Shown: positions 58,971 through 64,000 of the stretch, in pieces
Position numbering within the stretch: the stretch's first letter is position 1
Layout: every line of letters starts with the position of its first letter
Origin: Variovorax paradoxus
Lineage (GTDB): Bacteria; Pseudomonadota; Gammaproteobacteria; Burkholderiales; Burkholderiaceae_C
NCBI RefSeq assembly: GCF_030815855.1
Contig: NZ_JAUSXG010000001.1
Location: forward strand, 1,364,001-1,428,000
Reading direction: 5' to 3'
Length of the DNA: 64,000 bases
Notes under the pieces: generated by a model
Told to the model about the DNA's origin: nothing
The model's database searches: none
Seen by the model: only the letters and a program-made list of their open reading frames with translations
Position numbers and translations under genes: made by a program

Positions 58971-60863
58971 ATGCACCGCTCCATTGCCACCGTCTCTCTC
59001 AGCGGCACGCTGCGCCAGAAGCTCGAAGCCGTTTCGGCTGCGGGCTTCGACGGCATCGAGCTGTTCGAGAGCGACTTCGTCAACTTCAAGGGCAGCGCCG
59101 CCGAGCTGCGCCGCATCGCGTCGGACCTCGGCCTCTCGATCGACCTGTACCAGCCGTTCCGCGATTTCGAGGCCATGCCCGAGGCGCAGTTCCGGCGCAG
59201 CCTGGAGCGCGCCGAGCGCAAGTTCGACCTGATGGAAGCCATGGGCGCGCCGCTGATGCTGTGCTGCTCCAATACCTCCGCGCTGGCCATCGACGACCCG
59301 TCGCTTGCCGCGGCCCAATTGCACGAGTTGGCGGAGCGCGCCGCCCGCCGCGAGCTGCGCGTGGGTTTCGAGGCACTGGCCTGGGGCCGCTTCACGTCGC
59401 TCTACGGCCAGGCCTGGAACATCGTGCGCGAGGCGGATCACCCGAACCTCGGGTTGATTCTCGACAGCTTCCACACGCTGTCGCTGAAGGACGATCCCAC
59501 GGGCATCGCCGCCATTCCGGGCGACAAGATCTTCTTCTTGCAGATGGCCGACGCGCCGCTGCTTTCGATGGACGTGCTGCAGTGGGCCCGCCACCACCGC
59601 TCGTTCCCGGGGCAGGGCGATCTGGACGTGATCGGCTTCTTCGAGCAGGTGCTGCGCGCGGGCTACACCGGGCCGCTGTCGCTCGAAATCTTCAACGACG
59701 TCTTCCGCGAGACGCCGAATCGGCGCACCGCCGTGGACGCAATGCGCTCGCTGCTGTACCTCGAAAGCGAAGCCCACCGGCGGCTCGCATCGGCGGCCGA
59801 TGCGCCCGCGCGGACGCCGTGCATCGAACTGTTCACCCCGCCGCCCGTACCGGCCCTTTCGGGCCTGTCGTTCATCGAGTTCGCGGCCGATGAAACTTCC
59901 GCCAAGACGCTCGGCACGCTGCTGGGACAGCTCGGTTTCCGCCGCGTCGGCCGGCACCGTTCCAAGGCCGTGGTGCTGTACCGCCAAGGCGAGATCAACC
60001 TGATCGTCAACGCGCAGCCCGACTCGTTCGCACGCAGCCGCTTCGATGCGCACGGCACCTCGGTCTGCGCGCTGGGTGTGCGCTGCGCCGATCCGCTGGC
60101 GGCCGTGGAACGTGCCACCGGCATGCGCTCGCAGCGCCACGACAGCCCGGTCGGGCCGAACGAATTGCGCGTGCCCGCCATCGTCGCGCCGGGCGGCAAT
60201 CTCGTTCACTTCGTGTCCGAAGCACTGGGCGCCAACGGCCTGTACGAGGCCGACTTCATTCTCGAAGAAGACACGGCAGCGCACGTCGGCGATGCGGGCC
60301 TGACGCAGATCGACCACGTGGCGCTTGGCTTGGCGGTGGACCAGCTCGATACCTGGGTGCTGTTTTCGCGCGCGGTGCTGGGGCTGGAGCCGGGCGAGAG
60401 CCTGGAGCTGGCCGACCCGTTCGGCCTGATCCGCAGCCGCGGCGTGGCCGATGCCGCGCGCAGCGTGCGGCTGGTGCTCAACGTGTCGCTGAGCCAGCGC
60501 ACCCGCACCGCGCGCACGCTGAGCGTGACCGGTGGCGGCGCGGTGCACCACATCGCACTGCGCTGCAACGATATCTTCGAGAGCGTGGAGCGGCTGCGCG
60601 CCGCCGGCACGCGCTTCGTGCCCATTTCGGACAACTACTACGACGACCTGGCGACCCGCATCGACCTCGACCCGGCGCTCGTTGCACGCATGCGCGCGGC
60701 AGGCGTGCTGTTCGACCGCTCTCCGGCGGGCGACTACCTGCACATCTACACCGAGAGCATCGAAGGCGGTCTCTTCTTCGAACTGGCACAACGCACCGCA
60801 GGCTACGACGCCTACGGTGCCCTCAACGCACCCGCGCGCATGGCATCGCAGGCGCAGGAATAA
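58971..60863 (+). CDS. quiC1: 3-dehydroshikimate dehydratase fused to an HPPD-like domain
   Basis: 630 residues. Residues 1-~275 form a TIM-barrel sugar-isomerase-like domain (Phe-Asp-Gly-Ile-Glu-Leu-Phe-Glu-Ser-Asp near 24-33; Gly-Phe-Glu-Ala-Leu-Ala-Trp-Gly and Ile-Leu-Asp-Ser-Phe-His-Thr further on) that dehydrates 3-dehydroshikimate to protocatechuate. Residues ~290-620 are a double VOC domain like 4-hydroxyphenylpyruvate dioxygenase. The 2-His-1-Glu metal triad is intact: His in Ile-Asp-His-Val-Ala, His in Val-His-His-Ile-Ala and Glu in Gly-Gly-Leu-Phe-Phe-Glu. This is the QuiC1 architecture of Pseudomonas. GTG 58947 is rejected for lack of a ribosome site; ATG 58971 begins the conserved sequence. 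Confidence 0.92.
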   Translation: MHRSIATVSLSGTLRQKLEAVSAAGFDGIELFESDFVNFKGSAAELRRIASDLGLSIDLYQPFRDFEAMPEAQFRRSLERAERKFDLMEAMGAPLMLCCSNTSALAIDDPSLAAAQLHELAERAARRELRVGFEALAWGRFTSLYGQAWNIVREADHPNLGLILDSFHTLSLKDDPTGIAAIPGDKIFFLQMADAPLLSMDVLQWARHHRSFPGQGDLDVIGFFEQVLRAGYTGPLSLEIFNDVFRETPNRRTAVDAMRSLLYLESEAHRRLASAADAPARTPCIELFTPPPVPALSGLSFIEFAADETSAKTLGTLLGQLGFRRVGRHRSKAVVLYRQGEINLIVNAQPDSFARSRFDAHGTSVCALGVRCADPLAAVERATGMRSQRHDSPVGPNELRVPAIVAPGGNLVHFVSEALGANGLYEADFILEEDTAAHVGDAGLTQIDHVALGLAVDQLDTWVLFSRAVLGLEPGESLELADPFGLIRSRGVADAARSVRLVLNVSLSQRTRTARTLSVTGGGAVHHIALRCNDIFESVERLRAAGTRFVPISDNYYDDLATRIDLDPALVARMRAAGVLFDRSPAGDYLHIYTESIEGGLFFELAQRTAGYDAYGALNAPARMASQAQE

Positions 60864-60894
60864 GCAATTTTTTCGTCAACCCTGGAGACAAACC

Positions 60895-62304
60895 ATGGCA
60901 ACCATCACGGCCCACGAGCCGAAAGGCAAGCACCAGTCGAAGAAGGCCACCGCAAGCGGCTGGATCGGCTCGGCGCTGGAGTACTACGACTTCTTCATCT
61001 ACGCCACCGCCGCGGCGCTGATCTTTCCGCAGATCTTCTTTCCGAAGGGCGATCCGCAGATCGCGATCATCGCGTCGCTTGCGACGTACGGCGTGGGTTA
61101 TGTCGCACGGCCGATCGGCGCCGTGTTGCTGGGCCACTGGGGTGACACGCACGGCCGCAAGACCGTGCTGATCCTCTGCATGTTCCTGATGGGCTTTTCC
61201 ACCATTGCCGTCGGCCTGCTGCCGACCTATGACCAGGTCGGCCTGTGGGCACCCGCGCTGCTGGTGGTGCTGCGCCTGATCCAGGGCTTCGCGGTGGCCG
61301 GCGAGATTTCCGGCGCGAGTTCGATGATCCTGGAGCACGCGCCGTTCGGGCGCCGCGGCTTCTTCGCGAGCTTCACGCTGCAGGGCGTGCAGGCCGGGCA
61401 GATCATGGCGGCCGCTGTGTTCCTGCCGCTCGCGCACTACATGGACAAGGACGCCTTCAATGCCTGGGGCTGGCGCATTCCGTTCCTGCTGAGCTTCATC
61501 GTCATTGTGGCCGGCTACATCATCCGCAAGGAAGTGGAGGAGACGCCCGCCTTCGCCGAAGTCGAGAAGAGTGCAGCGGTGCCGAAGGCGCCGGTGATCC
61601 AGGCCGTGACCGAGAGCTGGCGCGACATGCTGAGGGTGCTGCTGTGCTCCCTGATGAACGTGATTCCGGTGGTCGCGACCATCTTCGGTGCCGCCTATGC
61701 GGTGCAGCCGGGCTACGGCATCAACTTCGAGAAAGACATCTACCTCTGGATTCCGGTGATGGGCAACATCCTGGCCGTGATCGTGATCCCGTTCGTGGGC
61801 AACCTGTCGGACAAGGTCGGCCGCCGCCTGCCGATCATCGTCGGCGCCCTCGGTTCGGGCCTGCTGTCGTTCGGCTACCTGTACGCGATCAGCATACACA
61901 ACGTGCCGCTGGCCATCGTGATGTCGCTGCTGATGTGGGGCGTGGTCTACCAGGGCTACAACGCCGTGTTCCCGAGCTTCTATCCGGAGATGTTCCCCAC
62001 GCGCACCCGCGTCTCGGGCATGGCCATTTCGCAAAACATCGGCACCGCGATCACCGCGTTGCTGCCGGCGCTGTTCGTGGCGGTCGCGCCTCCCGGCGCC
62101 GCCAACATCCCGCTGGTGGTCGGTGCCATCACGCTGGCGATCTGTGCCATTGCCGCTGTCTCGGCGTGGACCGCGCGCGAAACCTACCGCGTGCACATGA
62201 ACGACCTGGGCAAGCCCGAAGCGGTGCCGGTGGACAAGCCCGAGTACGACCGCCTGCGCGAGCAGACGCTGGTGGACGCACGCCTGGCCAAGGCAGCCGC
62301 CTGA
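60895..62304 (+). CDS. MHS-family MFS importer, probable shikimate/dehydroshikimate permease
   Basis: 469 residues, 12 helices, metabolite:proton symporter branch (ShiA/KgtP/ProP). Gly-Ser-Ala-Leu-Glu-Tyr-Tyr-Asp-Phe-Phe-Ile-Tyr near 24-35 is the MHS hallmark; Gly-His-Trp-Gly-Asp-Thr-His-Gly-Arg-Lys near 80-89 is motif A; Arg-Leu-Ile-Gln-Gly-Phe-Ala-Val-Ala-Gly-Glu near 124-134 also fits. TGGAGACAAACC precedes the ATG. It follows quiC1 by 31 bp in the same operator-controlled unit, so shikimate or 3-dehydroshikimate is the likely substrate, in parallel with the TRAP system. Confidence 0.9.
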   Translation: MATITAHEPKGKHQSKKATASGWIGSALEYYDFFIYATAAALIFPQIFFPKGDPQIAIIASLATYGVGYVARPIGAVLLGHWGDTHGRKTVLILCMFLMGFSTIAVGLLPTYDQVGLWAPALLVVLRLIQGFAVAGEISGASSMILEHAPFGRRGFFASFTLQGVQAGQIMAAAVFLPLAHYMDKDAFNAWGWRIPFLLSFIVIVAGYIIRKEVEETPAFAEVEKSAAVPKAPVIQAVTESWRDMLRVLLCSLMNVIPVVATIFGAAYAVQPGYGINFEKDIYLWIPVMGNILAVIVIPFVGNLSDKVGRRLPIIVGALGSGLLSFGYLYAISIHNVPLAIVMSLLMWGVVYQGYNAVFPSFYPEMFPTRTRVSGMAISQNIGTAITALLPALFVAVAPPGAANIPLVVGAITLAICAIAAVSAWTARETYRVHMNDLGKPEAVPVDKPEYDRLREQTLVDARLAKAAA

Positions 62305-62351
62305 AGACCTTGCGCGCGCCAAGGGCGTCGGCGCCATGAAGAATGGCGCCC

Positions 62352-63026
62352 ATGACCTCTCACCTGAAGATCGATTTCGTTTCCGATGTCTCCTGCCCCT
62401 GGTGCGCCGTCGGCTTGAGTTCCCTCGAGGCGGCGCTCCGGCGTGTGGCGCCGGACGTTACGGCGGAGCTGCATTTCCAGCCCTTCGAGCTGAATCCGCA
62501 AATGCCGCCCGAGGGCCAGGACACCTTCGAGCACCTGAACCAGAAGTACGGCTCCACGCGCGAGCAGCAAGCGCAGTCGCGCGAGATGATCCGCCAACGC
62601 GGGGCCGAGGTGGGTTTCGATTTCAGCCCCGAAGGCCGCCCGCGCGTCTACAACACCTTCAACGCCCACCGCTTGCTGCACTGGGCCGAACTCGAAAGCC
62701 CCGCCAAACAGGCGGGACTCAAGAAGCTGCTGCTGAAGGCCTACTTCACCGACCGGCAGAACCCGTCGGATCCTGACGTGCTGGTTCGCGCGGCCACCGA
62801 GGCCGGGCTCGATGCGGCGCGCGCCCGAGAGATCCTGACGAGCGACGAGTTCGCCGCCGAGACCCGCGAGCGCGAACGCATGTACATCGATGCAGGCATC
62901 CACTCGGTGCCCGCGATCATCATCAACGACCAGCACCTGATTTCCGGCGGCCAGCCGGTCGAGGTGTTCGAGCGGGCGCTGAAGCAGATTGCGGGTGCGG
63001 AGCCGAGTGCGGTCGCAAGCGCCTGA
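62352..63026 (+). CDS. DsbA-family protein, FrnE-like
   Basis: 224 residues from ATG 62352 (62343 possible). The thioredoxin-fold motif Ser-Cys-Pro-Trp-Cys lies near residues 14-18, directly after an Ile-Asp-Phe-Val-Ser-Asp-Val strand. A helical insertion (~50-170) and a cis-Pro loop (Ser-Val-Pro-Ala-Ile near 186-190) follow. There is no signal peptide, so it is cytosolic like FrnE/polyketide-type oxidoreductases of the DsbA superfamily. Substrate is unknown; some members are 2-hydroxychromene isomerase-like. Confidence 0.92.
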   Translation: MTSHLKIDFVSDVSCPWCAVGLSSLEAALRRVAPDVTAELHFQPFELNPQMPPEGQDTFEHLNQKYGSTREQQAQSREMIRQRGAEVGFDFSPEGRPRVYNTFNAHRLLHWAELESPAKQAGLKKLLLKAYFTDRQNPSDPDVLVRAATEAGLDAARAREILTSDEFAAETRERERMYIDAGIHSVPAIIINDQHLISGGQPVEVFERALKQIAGAEPSAVASA

Positions 63027-63129
63027 GTCGACCCGCGGTTTCGGCCTGATGCGAAGCTGACCGCCAGCTTTACCTGACGGGCGGCGTTGAACGGTCAACC
63101 GGGCCTGCCTTGCGCGGGTTGATCGGTTC

Positions 63130-64000
<871 letters not shown>

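Overview
The window comes from a high-GC (roughly two-thirds G+C) betaproteobacterium. Gene content and order fit Comamonadaceae, most likely Variovorax or a close relative: a TgpA/DUF58/MoxR set, etfBA beside an acyl-CoA dehydrogenase, Bug-type solute receptors, a PcaR-like IclR regulon and orphan VgrG/RHS islands. This placement is an inference from gene families; no rRNA or tRNA gene is present. I saw no insertion sequence, CRISPR array or replication origin.

Layout. 0-4.2 kb (minus strand): a MoxR ATPase, DUF58 protein and TgpA-like transglutaminase operon, then the start of an exported protein cut by the window edge. 4.2-12.5 kb (plus): an HDAC-fold deacetylase, an MscS channel, etfBA with a clear terminator, an acyl-CoA dehydrogenase, a nitronate monooxygenase and a membrane acyltransferase. 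12.7-19.1 kb: four overlapping genes that look like a MoxR-vWA-beta-propeller (bpX) ternary system, a poorly characterised predicted conflict/regulatory system. 19.1-24.7 kb: cupin, ArsR/SRPBCC/MFS operon, a 61-codon gene, aroC and a second MFS transporter.

24.7-42.7 kb is an accessory type VI secretion effector island. It holds a coupled leader peptide, vgrG with a long C-terminal extension, rhs1 with a caspase-like (His/Cys) tail, two Sel1-repeat proteins, a pentapeptide protein, rhs2 with a deaminase-like tail, three small probable immunity genes, a displaced and frameshifted rhs tail resembling an Ntox50-type RNase toxin, and that tail's probable immunity gene. The two rhs genes share near-identical tracts, and GC drops sharply from about 39.1 to 42.7 kb. 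No T6SS structural genes are present, so the island must use an apparatus encoded elsewhere.

42.8-46.9 kb: a fructose-type ABC importer (frcBCA) with a ROK repressor. 46.9-49.3 kb: small regulators and a Bug/TctC receptor. 49.3-62.3 kb: a shikimate/quinate to protocatechuate-branch catabolic cluster under an IclR-family PcaR-like regulator. It comprises two AroE-like dehydrogenases, a DctQMP TRAP transporter, pcaB, pcaC, an MFS exporter, pcaD, 3-dehydroshikimate dehydratase (quiC1) and an MHS-type importer. Two regulatory sites support a shared regulon: one in the iclR-aroE gap, and one 57 bp before quiC1 that equals the PcaR/PcaU 15-mer as I remember it. Protocatechuate dioxygenase (pcaGH), dehydroquinase and pcaIJF are not in the window. 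The right edge holds a DsbA/FrnE-like protein and a truncated DUF1800 lipoprotein.
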